This document shows, in pieces, positions 31,901 to 32,010 of a DNA stretch of 32,010 nucleotides. Made by a program: the position numbers and the translations under genes. A model generated the notes under the pieces. It was not told where the DNA came from and made no database searches. It was given only the letters and a program-made list of their open reading frames with translations. How positions within the stretch are numbered: position 1 is the first letter of the stretch; the number at the start of each line of letters is the position of its first letter. Source of the DNA: Opitutia bacterium (GTDB lineage Bacteria; Verrucomicrobiota; Verrucomicrobiia; Opitutales; UBA953); the NCBI GenBank assembly GCA_947373115.1, contig CANBWJ010000005.1, positions 1 to 32,010 of the forward strand. Direction: 5' to 3'.

Positions 31901-32010
31901 CTAGCGCTTGATGGTGCGCCAAATACCGACGCCGAGCACCGTGACGATGCCTATCGCCAACGCAACGGCACCCCAGTGAATACTAATACCCTTAGCCACG
32001 AAACCAGTGA
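31901..32010 (-). CDS. Small membrane protein, 3' part only
   Basis: The minus strand frame ending in TAG at 31901-31903 is open to the window edge. The visible C-terminal 35 residues read TGFVAKGISIHWGAVALAIG, then IVTVLGVGIWRTIKR: one hydrophobic membrane segment with a basic end, consistent with a C-terminal or only transmembrane helix. The start and function are outside the window. An imperfect stem (CGAAGAGCT / AGCCCTTCG, 31875-31896) lies between this gene and the convergent helicase gene but lacks a T tract. Confidence 0.6.
   Translation of the reverse strand, partial: TGFVAKGISIHWGAVALAIGIVTVLGVGIWRTIKR

Overview
The window looks like core chromosome of a Verrucomicrobiota bacterium, most likely class Opitutia. 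The pointers are a PEP-CTERM protein ending in a PEPSTYGLGLG-type anchor followed by RRRK, a Tat-secreted Gfo/Idh/MocA oxidoreductase paired with a DUF1080 protein, a long SecA without the C-terminal zinc motif, and a stand-alone tandem-ACT protein. GC content is moderate (by eye somewhat above 50%). Shine-Dalgarno sites are clear for some genes (pyrD, lnt, photolyase, purL) and absent for others. No phage, insertion sequence, CRISPR array or rRNA is visible. The lineage call is inference, because no phylogenetic marker was compared.

Layout. 1-726: a tRNA-Ser(GCU) cut by the window edge and a tandem-ACT protein, both on the minus strand. 807-5621 (+): a BtuB-like TonB-dependent receptor, a gamma-glutamylcyclotransferase-like protein, then a Tat-exported Gfo/Idh/MocA oxidoreductase with its DUF1080 partner, closed by a strong terminator. 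5711-8682 (+): M42 aminopeptidase, photolyase and a YjdM/PhnA-type zinc-ribbon protein, ending at a bidirectional terminator shared with the PEP-CTERM gene that faces it. 8737-13788 (-): PEP-CTERM protein, single-chain PurL and a small tail-anchored protein. 13839-17527: ThiD and IlvB (+), then thioredoxin reductase (-).

17651-20899 holds the most accessory-looking content: a GNAT-type acyltransferase (+) tail-to-tail with a translationally coupled cytochrome P450 and PaaK/CapK-type adenylate-forming ligase (-). I read it as a small uncharacterised biosynthetic or modification cassette. 21108-25744 (+): secA-lnt, coupled by an ATGA overlap, for protein export and lipoprotein maturation. 25748-28212: an unrecognised acidic protein (-), PyrD (+) and a periplasmic SOUL-family protein (-). 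28308-31885 (+): a tight DUF502 - RecO-like - nuclease/helicase operon. The window ends in the 3' part of a small membrane protein gene (-).

Most genes are housekeeping: purine (purL), pyrimidine (pyrD), branched-chain amino acid (ilvB) and thiamine (thiD) synthesis, redox (trxB), secretion (secA, lnt) and DNA repair (photolyase, recO-like, helicase). The points most worth a second look are the P450/ligase/GNAT cassette, a PD-(D/E)XK-XPD/DinG-type fusion helicase lacking the iron-sulfur cysteines, a hairpin that buries the pyrD ribosome-binding site next to a CCCG tract at the predicted start of transcription, a five-tract G-quadruplex motif touching the start codon of the Gfo/Idh gene, and three convergent gene pairs whose stop codons are each exactly 3 nt apart.
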